Shown: positions 46,981 to 58,587 of the stretch, one piece after another
How the letters are laid out: each line of letters opens with the position of its first letter
How positions within the stretch are numbered: the first letter of the stretch is position 1
Assembly: GCA_036023115.1 (NCBI GenBank)
Contig: JAYKKT010000089.1
Location: 11,789,501-11,853,500 of the forward strand
Reading direction: 5' to 3'
DNA length: 64,000 nucleotides
Source: Brasenia schreberi
Lineage: Eukaryota > Streptophyta > Magnoliopsida > Nymphaeales > Cabombaceae
The notes under the pieces: generated by a model
What the model saw: the letters and a program-made list of their open reading frames with translations, nothing else
Database searches by the model: none
What the model was told of the DNA's origin: nothing
Translations under genes and position numbers: made by a program

Positions 46981-47733
46981 TCACAAGTATGCAACATTCG
47001 AACTGACGACTTTGTAGTTGGAAATATCCATGTTTCATGACTAATACGAGAGTGAATAATAAGCACAAGCTATTTCTTTTGAATGCATCAATCTCCGTGT
47101 GTGTGTGCATGTGCGCCCGCGTGTGTCACACATCTTTGACAAAGCAAAGCTACAAATCTCGTTTTCAATCAGTAGAAGCATTTTCATGTAGATGGAATGT
47201 CCAGCTGAAGTCGGTGGCCTTCACCTGTATGCAGATGGAAGGGGTCGACTGTGCAAGCAAGGAGTAGCTGAAAACTAACGATATTTAAACCTCTAAGTGA
47301 GTTCCTCCCCTTTTCCTAATTTACCAGCATGAATTGGAGATTGATATAACAAAGATAAAGTATTTGACAGACCTCATTTTATGTGAAGTGTGCAGATTTG
47401 GGCCGTCTTTCCTGACATGAACATGTTTGTTGTTACAGAACAAAGAGCTACAGCTCCTCCTGGCTAGGGGGTCGACACAAAAGAACCTTCAAGTGGAAGG
47501 TCATGAGTTTGATACCCACAGCCTACATCTGTGAGGAGTCTGCATAAACCCAGCTCAGGTGGCTTAGGTGCGCAACGAGCAAATCAAGCAACTCATTCAG
47601 AGAGGTTTGCTTGGCTTGTTTACCAGCCCTACCCATGGAACTTCTTTAGCGAAGAAAAATTTAGGTATCATAGATGTTTAAATGTTTTTGCCATATGTAG
47701 CAATATTGCTATTTTTATAAGCTCGTTTTGGTA
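46981..47733. other. Intergenic; TG-rich tract and a weak SINE-like patch
   Basis: A GTGTGTGTGTGCATGTGCG-type tract lies near 47097-47128. Around 47460-47530, GGTCATGAGTTTGATACCC resembles the B-box region of tRNA-derived plant SINEs, but no A-box is convincing. No gene is seen. Confidence 0.35.
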
Positions 47734-47965
47734 ATTCTTTGACTACAACAACAAACAACAACTAAGCCTTTTCCCATAGTGCTGTTTTCACATAGCTCTA
47801 TCATGTGCCATATTAGCATTTAACTCACAGTAAGCTAGATCATTCTTTATTGTTTCTTTCCAACGCTTTTGTGGTCGTCCTCTACCTCTTTTAATACTTT
47901 CCAAATTTAGTTTTTCATACGTTCTTAAAGTTTCTTCTTCTTATCTTCTTTATATATGTCCAATT

Positions 47966-48319
47966 TGTTGGGAGATCAAGTCTCGTCTTCAATTTTAGTA
48001 TATTCTGTTCAGTTTATTATGTAATTCAGAAGTAATTAAGAGTTTTGGGTCTAATCTAGGATCTGGGTTCTAATGAATCGGATCAGATTCATTAAGAACC
48101 ATGTACTTTAAGTAGGGGCATTATAGTCTTTTAAGTTAAAACAATACTTAGTACAAATTGTAATTAGGGTTGCCATTTTGTATTTGGACGACGGATTAAA
48201 ATAAAGAGATGCAGGGGTCGGCAGCCAGAGAGTGAGGCGACAGCAGCCTTGATTCTATCGATTTCGGTCTAAGTATTTTTCAATCTTGTTTAGCATGTTT
48301 GGATGCATAAAAAGCTACA
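47966..48319 (+). repeat. 5' LTR of the nested Copia
   Basis: This 354-bp LTR begins TGTTGGGAG and ends GCTACA. The end is defined by the primer-binding site that follows immediately, as usual in Copia elements. The last ~32 bases have no counterpart in the 3' LTR. Confidence 0.85.
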
Positions 48320-48332
48320 TGGTATCAGAGCC
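48320..48332 (+). other. Primer-binding site (initiator tRNA-Met type)
   Basis: TGGTATCAGAGCC directly after the 5' LTR is the standard complement to the 3' end of plant initiator methionyl tRNA, the primer used by most plant Copia elements. Confidence 0.9.
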
Positions 48333-48880
48333 TAAACTCGTGTTTTTGGTCATGGTGGATCATTAACAGGCTGTTTAGTGGATTCTGGCAGAAAATCTGT
48401 AAGTTTGTTCAATTGTTTGGCTCACAATTTCATTCAAATATAACAAAATAATCTATTCTTTTGTTGAGTACATTCACAGTAGAATATTGTTTTGAAAATG
48501 ATTTGATTTAAGCAAGTTGTTTATCAACTGATCATTCATGGTGGTGAAGATGTGGGTTGTCATTAAAGAAAGCATTAAGTTGAAAATTGAAAAGAGCAGC
48601 ATTTTTTGTTTTAAGAAATCAGCAGTTGTGCATTTTATTGTGAGCCGTGGGTTGAGGCATTAAGATCAAGATTTGATTATTTATATATGTTGGTGAAACT
48701 TCATCATTGAAGGGAGAGTTTCATTATTGAGACAATCGGTTGCTTCTATTTACCAAGTACTTTTTAGTTCAGATCGTGGTTAAGACTAACTACACATTTC
48801 AGATTCAGATTTTTGAGGCTTTATTCCTTGTGTAGTTTACTCTAAGAGAACTTGATCACAGCCGATTACTCTAGTGATTG

Positions 48881-51800
48881 ATGGAAAAAACCAAAATGGG
48901 TGATACAACTGAAAATTATTCTGCAGATAAAGGTGAGGGGTTTCAAATAACAAACCTCAAGTTAGATGGGAAAAACTTTCTTCAGTAGGCCAGATCTATA
49001 GAGCTAGCAGTAATGGCCAAGGGGTGCTGGGATTATATGACCGGTGATGCAGTACCACCTCCAGTGAATGATCCTTTATATATCAAGTGGCATAGAGAAA
49101 ATGCATTAGTTAGTGCCTGGCTCCTCCAGTCTATGTCTCCATCAATTGCTAACACCTTCATGTTTCTACAAACTGCTAGGGACATTTGGTTAGTTGTTCA
49201 TGATGCATATACTCAAAGGAAAAATATAGCCAAGAAATATGATATTATTGAAAAGATTAGAAAGTGCAGACAAGGGAACAGATATGTTAGTGAATATTAT
49301 GCAGAACTCCGAGGTCTCTGGGAAGAACTGCAACTTTATTCCAAAACAAAGTGTAAAAATTGCACCCAAGAGAGTAATGAAGAGTACGAAGAAAGAAAAG
49401 TATTTGATCTTCTATAGTGTATTTCTTCAAATTATGAAGCAGTAAAAAATAATATTTTGAGCAGAGAACAACTACCATCTTTTAAGTACCGTCTATTCAC
49501 TTCTACTTCGGGAGGAAGACAGAAAGCATTTGGAGAAAGAGGCAAAAATCAATACAGATACAATTGCATTTGTTGGAAGGAACTCATCAAATTCGTCTTT
49601 TTTTCGTGGCAGAGGCCGATATGGACGTGGTAGAGGCAGATTTGTACCTACTTCTGATAAACAAGCAAAATTAACATGTTCTCACTGTGGAAAAACCTGA
49701 CACACAAAGAAAACATGTTGGGAATTAGTTGGAAGACCTCCTCAATTTCAAAATAGATCAAACAATGCGTATTTTACAAGTGATAAGAATGTCAAACAGA
49801 CCACTGAAGACCACACAAATTCACTAGCAGACTTCAAGAAGGAGATTGAATTACTCAAGGCTCGATTAGTTGACTTACAAACTCCATCTACATCTTCTAG
49901 TAATGAATCTCAGGCTACCATGGCGTATCCTTTTTCATTCTTAGCTAAGGGTAATTTAAACACTTCTTACTCTCAGATATGGGTTATTGATTTAGGAGCA
50001 ATCGATCATATGGTTAGTAGAAAGGAACTATTTGATAGTTATGAGCAGATTCAAGAACGAGTCAACATCCGTTTGACAGATGGATCACATTCTCCTATAA
50101 TGGGAAAAGGAAATATTACTACTTCGTTTGCTGTACTAAAGAATGTTTTACATGTTCCCAGTTTATCAGTTAATTTATTATCAATCTTTGCCTTATCCTA
50201 GGATCTGAAATGTCGAATAATTTTTTACTCTACTAGATGTGTATTTCAGGAACTGAGGACGGGGAATATCTATGGTCAGGGTAGTGTAAGGAGAGGTCTC
50301 TACCTATGTGAAGAAAAGAATGGAGCAACTATGCAGTCTATCAGCATCACAGAGAAACAAGAAGCTATATCCCACTGGCACCAACGATTGAGACACTTAC
50401 CTTTATCTAAAATTAGAATATTATTGCATAAATTCAGTTTATGTAATAATTTGAATTTAAACTGTGGGACTTACCAAAAGGCAAAGCATCATCGTACTTT
50501 ATTTCCTTTAAGTGAACAAAAGTCATTTGTTCCTTTTGAACTTCTCTGTATGGATTTAAATATTTTATAACTTTCATAGATTATTGCACCAGGTTTACAA
50601 TGATATACCTCATGAAAACTAGAGATGAAGTAAAGAATATTCTACCTACTTACTATAAATTTGTACGTACTTAATTTCAGAGTACTATCAAAATATTTCA
50701 CAGTGATAATGGTGGAGAGTTTATGTCATAATCTCTTCATTCATATTTTGTAGAAAATGGGATGCTACATCAGACTTCATGTGCTTATTCTCCTTAACGG
50801 AATGGGGTTTCTGAAAGAAAGAACAAACATATTTTGAAAGTGGCTAGAACCTTATTGATTGGATGTAATGCCCCTAAATACTATTGGGGTGAAGCAGTGT
50901 TGATAGCAGTTTTTCTCATAAACCGCATGTTAAGTAGAGTCCTCAATGGTAATACTCCCTTTCACTCACTATGCCCCCATCAGAAGCAATTTCATTTACT
51001 TCCCAGAATTTTTGGATGCACCTATTTTATTCATCTTTGTCATGGTCTTAAAGATAAATTAGATGCAAAATCAATCAAATGCATCTTTGTGGGGTATTCC
51101 TCTACTCAAAAAGGCTATAAGTGTTATGACCCTATCAACAGAAAATTATATGTTACTTTGGATGTTATATTTCATGAAAATATACCGTTTTATAATTTTC
51201 AAGAAGATTCATCATCTCAAACAGATTCTTCAAATGTGATACAAATTCCTCCGATTGAAAATCAGCTACAGCACGAGAGGGAAGATGAAGAGATTATACC
51301 TACTCATAATAAAGAGTGGCAAGTGTATTCTAGAGGTAATAGAAAGGAGTTCTTACCAGATTAAGAGAGTCACTCTGGCTCAGACTCATCTTCAATTAAG
51401 GTAACTTCTAATAATTCAGATATTGATCTTCCTATTGTAGTTCAAAAAGGAAAAAGAGAAGTAGCAAAATATTCATTACAGAAATTTGTGTTCTACTCCA
51501 ACTATCCTCAAGAATATCAGGTATTTATAATGAATATTGATATCACTTTTATTCCAAAAATATTCGAAGAAGCAGAACAAATACCAGAATAGAAGAAAGC
51601 AATGGAAGAAGAAATTATTGCACTAGTCAAAAATAAAACTTGAGAACTGGTTGACTTACCATCATGAAGGAAAATAGTAGGATACAAATGGGTGTTCTCC
51701 GTAAAGTATAGAGCTGATGGTAATATTGAAAGATACAAAGCCAGATTAGTAGTCATGGGTTACAGTCAGACATATGGCATCGACTACACCGAAACATTTG

Positions 51801-53087
51801 CTCCAGTTGCAAAAATGAATACAATTCGGATACTTTTGAGTGTGGCAGTTAATAAAGGTTGGGAGTTATGGTAATTGGATGTTAAAAATGTATTCCTACA
51901 GGGAGATATTATGGAAGACATTTATATGGATGTTCCTCCAGGATACATTCAGAAACAAAAGCAGAATATAGTATGTAAATTGAAGAAAATCAATTTATAG
52001 CTTGAAACAGTCTCCACGAGCATGATTTAAAAAATTTAGTGATAGCATTATGAAGTTGGGCTTCAGTAAATGTACCAGTGATAGTACACTATTTATCAAG
52101 CATGGTCAGAAGATTATCATACTTTTAGTCTATGTGGATGATATCATTATTACTGGTAATGATGCAGATGGTATAGTCGAGTTAAAGAAATGATTAAACA
52201 CTTTGTTTGACCTGAAGGATCTGGGCAGATTACATTATTTCTTGGGAATTAAGGTGATTCGTAAAGATAATTATTTATTTCTAAGTCAAAGAAAATACAT
52301 TCTTGACTTACTAAAGGAAACCAAAATGAAAGAGTGCAGAATATGTTCTACACCTATGGATACATCAAGAGAAGAAGATATTAAGTCTACATAATCATAC
52401 GAAGACATCGAAAAATACCAGAGGTTGGTAGGAAGATTGATATATATAACTATAACTCGACCTGACATAAGCTTTACAGTGGGATATGTAAGTAGGTGGA
52501 TGCACAACCCGTCCAGACATCACATGAAAACTGTATTCCATATAATCATATATTTAAAATCTTTTATCACTCATGGGTTATTATATGCTCCACACCCATC
52601 AATGAATTTGGAGATTTATTTGGATGTTGATTGGGTAGACTCCAAAACCGATAGAAAATCCACCTCAAGTTATATGGTATGTTTAGGTGGAAATATAGTC
52701 TCATAGAAAAGTAAGAAACAATTTGTGGTAGCTAGATCTAGCGCAGAAGTAAAGTATCATGCTATTGCTCTTGGAATGTGTGAAGGCTTATTGATTATAT
52801 CACTTCTGGAGGAGATTGGTCTCAAAGAAAATATGTCGATTAACTTCTTTATAGATAGTAAAGTTGCTCTACAAATGGTATTAAATTTTGTATTCCATGA
52901 GAGGACCAAGCATATAGAGATTGACTGTCACTTTATCAGAAAGAAAATTACTCAAGGCTTATTCAATCTGGTTTATGTGCGCTTAGAAGATCAGCTAGTA
53001 GATGTTCTCACTAAATCATTACAAGTCAATGCCTTCAAGAAAATTCTTGCAAAGATAGGAATCACAACTCTTCAAGACTCCACTTGA
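48881..53087 (+). pseudogene. Copia Gag-Pol polyprotein, disabled
   Basis: The path starts MEKTKMGDTTENYSADKG at 48881. A stop interrupts Gag at about 48987 (FLQ, stop). Gag of the UBN2 type continues (WLLQSMSPSIANTF). A zinc knuckle near 49675 reads CSHCGKT then HTKKTC with its Gly codon turned into TGA. The protease reads IDLGAIDHM near 49988, lacking the usual Ser/Thr after the catalytic Asp. The integrase His-Cys region (HWHQRLRHLPLSKI, CGTYQKAK) lies near 50370, followed by stops in the core. Reverse transcriptase near 51690-52400 ([31 protein letters not shown]) and RNase H near 52600-53080 (DVDWVDSKTDRKST) keep most motifs. Several stops prevent translation. Confidence 0.88.
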
Positions 53088-53092
53088 GGGGG
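53086..53092 (+). other. Polypurine tract of the nested Copia
   Basis: GAGGGGG two bases before the 3' LTR (TGTTGGG at 53095) is the expected plus-strand primer. It overlaps the stop region of Pol, as in compact Copia elements. Confidence 0.75.
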
Positions 53093-53094
53093 CG

Positions 53095-53416
53095 TGTTGG
53101 GAGATCAAGTCTCGTCTTCAATTTTAGTATTTTATGTTCAGTTTATTATGTAATTCAGAAGTAGTTAAGAGTTTTGGGTCTAATCTAGGGTCTGGGTCCT
53201 AATGAATCGGATCAGATTCATTAGGAACCATGTACTTTAAGTAGGGGTATTGTAGTCTTTTAAGTTAAAACAATACTTAGTATAAATTGTAATTAGGGTT
53301 GCCATTTTGTACTTGGACGATGGATTAAAATAAAGAGATGCAGGGGTCGGTGGCCAGAGAGTGAGGCGACAGCAACCCTGATTCTATCGATTTCAGTCTA
53401 AGTATTTTTCAATCTT
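53095..53416 (+). repeat. 3' LTR of the nested Copia, 3'-truncated
   Basis: The start matches the 5' LTR. The end breaks off at CAATCTT and passes into LINE sequence (AAATGATATTCTC). The matching LINE site elsewhere in the window reads CCATCTTAAACGATG, so ATCTT is shared by both partners at the join. Confidence 0.85.
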
Positions 53417-56400
53417 AAATGATATTCTCTCATTTTATCCTCTATTGGTGTCATTCCTAATTTATTTCTAATAACCTCATTATGTATACGGTCTTTTCTT
53501 GTATTACCACTCATCCATCTCAACATCTTCATTTCTATCACAAACATTTTTTTGTACATGTTGATGGTTAACTGCCCAACACTCAAAACCATAAAACATA
53601 ACAGGTCTAATTGTTGTTCTATAATATTTACCTTTTAACTTTAATGATATCTTCTTATCACAAAGAATACCTGATGCTCCTCTCCATTTTAACCAACCAG
53701 CATTAATTTTATGCGTAACATCTCCATCAATTCTTCCATCACTATGAAAAATTGACTCTAGATATTTAAAACTTTCCTTTTGAGGGATGCAATGTGTGCC
53801 AATTTTAATTTTTATGTCCTCTGAAGTAACCAAATGATCAAACTTACATTCCATATATTTTATCTTTATTCTACTAAGTCGGAGGCCTTTGCTTTCTAAT
53901 GTTTCTCTCCATAGTTCCAATTTTCTATTAACTTTTTCCTTAGACTCCTCCACTAATACAATGTCATCTACAAATAACGTATGCCAAGGTACTTCATCTT
54001 GAATATCTTTTTTTAACTCATCAATCACCATTATAAATAAGTATGGACTTAAAGTTGATCCTTGATGTAACCCAATATTAACTTGAAAGAAGTCTATCAT
54101 TCCTTTATGAGTCCACACACAAGTTTTTGCACCATCGTACATGTCTCTTATAAGGTTAATGTATATCAATGTGATACCTTTTTTTTCCAAGGTTCTCAAA
54201 AGAACCTCCCTCGATACCCTATCGTAAGCTTTTTCTACATCAATAAATATCATGTGAATGTCTTTCTTTTTTGCTCTAAAATGTTTCATAAGACGTCTCA
54301 AAAGGTGAATCGCTTCAATAGTAGATTTGTCTGGCATGAATCCAAATTGGTTCTCTATTGTACTTGATACTTGTCTTAACCTACGTTCGATATTTTTTCC
54401 CACAATTTCATAGCATGGCTCATTAACTTTATACCTCGATAATTCGCACAATTCTGAATGTCTCTCTTGTTCTTATATATGGGTATAAGTGTACTCGCTC
54501 TCTATTCCTCAGGCATCTTTTGGTTTCTCCATATTTCATTAAATAGTCTTGTGAGCCATGTGATTCCAGTTTCTCCTAGTATTTTCCAAATTTCTATAGG
54601 AATATTGGTTGATCCTACCGATTTATCACCCTTCATATGTTTAAGAGCCTCTTTGACTTCATTCTTTTGAATACTTCAGTAAAAATTGTGGTTTATACAC
54701 TTTTCTGATTTGGCTAACTCTCCTAAGCTAATACTAACATCTTTATTTTCATTAAAAAGCTTATAAAAATACTTTTTCCATCTATTTCTTATATCATCAT
54801 TTGCCACTAGAATTTTTTCATCATCATCTTTGATGCATCTAACAGAATTAAGATCTTTAGTTTTCTTATATCTAACCCTAGCTATCTTAAAAATATCTCT
54901 TTCACCCTCTTTTTAGTTGAGTTTTTTATATAAATCCTCCCAAATTTTAGCTTTTGCTTCACTTACTGTATTTTTCGCTTCCTTCTTTGTTGTCTTATAA
55001 GCATCTAAAGTTTCACTAGTTTTCTTAGCATAATGTAATTTGTAACATTCCCTCTTTGCCTTTATTTTATTTTGCACTACTTCACTCCACCACTAAGCTT
55101 CTTTTTGTACCGGTACACCTCCCTTAGATTCACCTAACACATCTTTCACCACTTTCCTAATATGTATAGCTATATTATTCCACATATCACAAGGTGTACC
55201 AACATAATTCCAAGTATCTCCTTGAAGGACTTTTTGTTTAAATATATCTTCTTTCTCGCTTTTGAGGTTCCACCATTTAGTCCGAATAACTCGATGCACT
55301 CTTTTCTTCTTTGTCCATTTTTTTATTTGTAAATCCATAACTAAAAGTCGATGTTGGGTGGTTAAACTTTTTCCTGGAATTACTTTGCAATCTTTACAAT
55401 ATACTCTATCTTTTTTTCTACAAATAAAGTAATCAATTTGTGTTTGTGATAAGTCACTCTTATAAGCAATTAAATGTTTATCTCGTTTTTTGAAGATTGT
55501 ATTGACTATAAAGATATTAAATGCCATAGCAAAATTTAAAATCTCTCTACCTTCCTCATTTATATCCCCAAAACCAAAGTTTTCATGAATACCTTGATAT
55601 CCTAATGCCTCTTTACTGACATGTCTATTTAATTCTCCTCCTAAACAAATCATCTTCCTTTGTGGAATACTTTGAATCACCTTATCTAACTCTTTCCAAA
55701 AAGTTGTCTTTATATTATTTTCTACGCCTACTTGGGGTGCGTAACCACAAACCATATTCAAAACCTCTGCTCCTAACACTAATTTCAACATCATGATTCG
55801 GTCACCATATCGTTGTATGTCTACTACACTATCCTTTAAATCTTTATTTATGATAATACCAACTCCGTTTCAAGCCTTTTCCTTATCTGAGTACCATAAT
55901 TTAAAACCTTTATCCTCTATCTCCTTTGCTTTTTCTCCAACCCACTTTGTCTCTTGTAAACATAAAATATGAATCTTTCTCCGAATTTTAGTATCTACCA
56001 CCTCCATTAGCTTATCGGATAATGTTTCGATATTCCAAGAACCAATACGAATCTTATTATCTAGGACTAGCTTTCTTACCCCTCGCATTCGTCTATATGA
56101 AAAATGCGAAGACCCTCTCTATAAATTATTCACTACATTCGGGCGGCAATATAGCGGGACTAACTTATTTACCCACACCCATCCATGATGTGGGAACCCT
56201 TTCTGCAATTTATTCACTACATCTGGGCGAAAATGTAGTGGCTCTTGCTTACTTATCACTGCATTCGGGCTCTGCAGCGCATCGTTAGGCAAGGACTTTC
56301 CAAAGCAATGCTCATAATTTGTGTAATCCATGGTATAAAAATCCAACAAAGTTTTACGCTGGCTGTCGAAAGCTTAACACAACGCTCCTCCTTTATCCGG

Positions 56401-56453
56401 GCTTGGGACCGGTAATGCAAGGGTGATCCCTTACATGAGCGGATTCTTTGATT

Positions 56454-57290
56454 GCTTTTAAAAAAAATTCCGAAGTAATTTGATGGCACTATGAATTTTA
56501 GGACGGGAATGCCATGATTGGCATTTTCGACAGCTTCCACTTAATAAACCATAAGTCCGGTGGCACATGATAAATTATTTAACATGTGAGGACTTGTCTG
56601 ATATAAATGTGTGGAAGATGCAAAAATGTTGAGGAACTTCCCAAGGAACCTTGCTAACATATATTATATTATGAGTTATTAGAATAGCTATGAAGATATA
56701 AGAAATAAATTTATTAAAGAAGAGTTTGTGGGCAGACTGTCTTCTTATCATATGATATGATGCCGTTTTGCTTGCACATGTCTAATTTAATGCTGTCACA
56801 GCAAAGGTTCTCTTTTACTTTATCAATAAGTTGCAAGATTCCTCTCCAAAGTTGAACGTGTCTCGATGTGGCTCCAATAACAATCTATGTCCGTGTACGT
56901 GCATGCCTGCGCATGCATTTGTGTGTGTTGTGCGTGTGCGTCCGTGTGTGTGTGTGTGTGTGTGTGTGTGATAGAGAATTTGGTTAGCTCATGAGGTTAA
57001 CATATATTAATCTAAATGAAAATCATTTAAGCATGAGCATGCTTGCCTTGAGCTGTGCTCATCCTTCGCATCTTTTAAACCAATCATCAACATGGTTGCC
57101 TCGAGCTGTTTCCTAGCCGGTTTGGCCCATCGCATAAGCTCTTAATTCCCTTTATGGGACAAGCTAACGTTTGTCCGGTGTCAGGTCGCAATGTTAACGT
57201 ATTCAAACAAATGTTAACAATATAATTTAGAAAATAAATGATTGAGAGTTAAATTTTAAAAGCAAAATATATACTGATTTTTTTAATTCA
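56454..57290. other. Intergenic, no gene recognised; (GT)n tract
   Basis: The only marked feature is a GT microsatellite at about 56944-56970 inside a longer GT/GC-rich patch. The rest is A+T-rich and non-coding. Confidence 0.45.
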
Positions 57291-57293
57291 AAT

Positions 57294-57866
57294 CTCAATC
57301 ATTTATATTTTAAATTGAATGATTTAGATTTATTTAGATACACTAGCGTAATATTACTAACATATGTCATACACTCTCTATCTGTATCTGTATCTGTATC
57401 TATATATACATAAAAAAGGAGAGAAAATAATAAATGTTGAGTTTTACTCATGCTAAAATCTATTTTATCATCTTATATGAATGTTTGAGGTAATAAAGTA
57501 AAAGATATTTAGTCAAATATAAAAGTATAATATTACTTTTGATGCAAATTATTCTAACAAACATTTGAACAAATTTGAAAATAGAGAAGATTTGATCTCA
57601 ATCATTTATATTTTAAATTGAATGATTTAGATACACTAGCATAATGTTACTAACATATGTCATACACACTCTCTATCTCTATCTCTATCTATATATACAT
57701 AAAAAAGGAGAGAAAATAATAAATGCTGAGTTTTACTTATGCTAAAATCTATGTTATCATCTATATGAACGTTTGAGGTAATAAAGTAAAAAATATTTAG
57801 TAAAATATAAAAATATAATATTGCTTTTAATCCAAATTATTCTAGCAAACATTTGAACAAATTTGA
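57294..57866 (+). repeat. Tandem duplication of a ~285-bp unit
   Basis: Copy 1 (about 57294-57578) and copy 2 (about 57597-57866) both begin CTCAATCATTTATATTTTAA. They contain CATACACTCTCTATCT or the near-identical CATACACACTCTCTATCT, then GGAGAGAAAATAATAAATG, and end GAACAAATTTGA. They differ by small indels and differing CTATCT repeat number. Function is unknown; the region is A+T-rich. Confidence 0.85.
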
Positions 57867-57884
57867 GCATACATTACTATTACT

Positions 57885-57885
57885 C

Positions 57886-57931
<46 letters not shown>
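57885..57931 (+). repeat. Compound (CT)n(TA)n microsatellite
   Basis: A CT tract passes directly into a TA tract. Open frames that cross it consist of Ser-Leu and Tyr-Ile runs and are not genes. Confidence 0.9.
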
Positions 57932-58483
57932 GCATTAAACATGATAATAAAAAAAGAAACTTTTATCTCCTTTTCTCTCTCTCGAAGAGAATACGTTCTC
58001 AATCTTTGTTACGTACAATACAAGGAATCCGAGAAAAACTATGTAGACTATGTGAATCAGTTTCATACTCGTTGTCTGTCCGCTTGGTCGTCCATCGATT
58101 TCCTCATTGAGTTCATTGCTCTCATTTCTTTATTTATTGCGTCCGCCTTAAAAAAAAAGGCAATCATATGAATAACAAACTAAGGAAAAGCTGTCTCATT
58201 CTCGGGACGGAAGATGTTCGTGGAGTTATCATTACTTGCTAAGTTACCATCTTGCCCTCCCAGTGTCCAGCGAATATCTTGCAGAGTTTTTCTTCCAAGC
58301 GTGCCCTTGACAATTCCAAGCGTGTAACTTGGTCGTGTCCAGGGCTAGTAAAATCGAGAGAAGGGTAATACAGTCAAATCAGAAGATCGCCAAACCCATG
58401 ATCTGTCATCGTCCGGCAAATGATGTCACTCCAGATTCCCTTCATTTCTTCCCCCCGCTACACGACAAAACAGCCGTCTACCG

Positions 58484-58486
<3 letters not shown>

Positions 58487-58518
<32 letters not shown>
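58487..58518 (+). repeat. (TC)16 microsatellite in the leader of the MYBC1-like gene
   Basis: The tract lies 69 bp before the preferred ATG at 58588. CT/GA repeats are frequent in plant 5' leaders. Because its length is not fixed to a multiple of three, changes in repeat number alter whether the upstream ATG at 58420 is in frame. Confidence 0.9.
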
Positions 58519-58587
58519 GGTTCACCACCACCACAGCCTCTAAAGCGAGCCCATCGACCGTGTCTGTTGAGTGTTGAGCCCACCCAC

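Larger units (their letters stand above)
47966..53416 (+). mobile_element. Copia LTR retrotransposon nested in the LINE
   Basis: The LTRs start TGTTGGGAGATCAAG at 47966 and 53095. They align over about 320 bases with roughly 16 mismatches by eye, about 95% identity. The 5' LTR continues past the aligned part to 48319 and ends in ACA right against the primer-binding site. The 3' LTR stops 37 bases short, at CAATCTT. A Gag-Pol reading path on the + strand carries several stops. The element sits in a LINE of opposite orientation and is therefore younger than it. Confidence 0.9.
47745..56442 (-). mobile_element. Second RTE LINE copy, split by a nested Copia
   Basis: The LINE 3' end lies at 47745-47965 and the remainder at 53417-56442. 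Without the Copia insert it is about 3.25 kb, essentially full length. It is flanked by an 11-bp duplication, 47734-47744 and 56443-56453, one mismatch (ATTCTTTGAYT). Endonuclease blocks ([26 protein letters not shown]) and reverse transcriptase blocks ([24 protein letters not shown]) are present. The catalytic motif is FVDD instead of FADD. A CGA-to-TGA stop lies at 55870-55872 and more stops occur near 54915 and 55096. It is dead. Confidence 0.88.

Noticed and set aside
47460..47560. Second SINE
   Set aside because: Only a B-box-like sequence is visible; no A-box, tail or flanking duplication.
58420..58587. Upstream in-frame ATG extending the MYBC1-like protein by 56 residues
   Set aside because: The extension is a Ser-Leu run from a CT microsatellite, whereas MRDDASWF at 58588 matches the family N-terminus.
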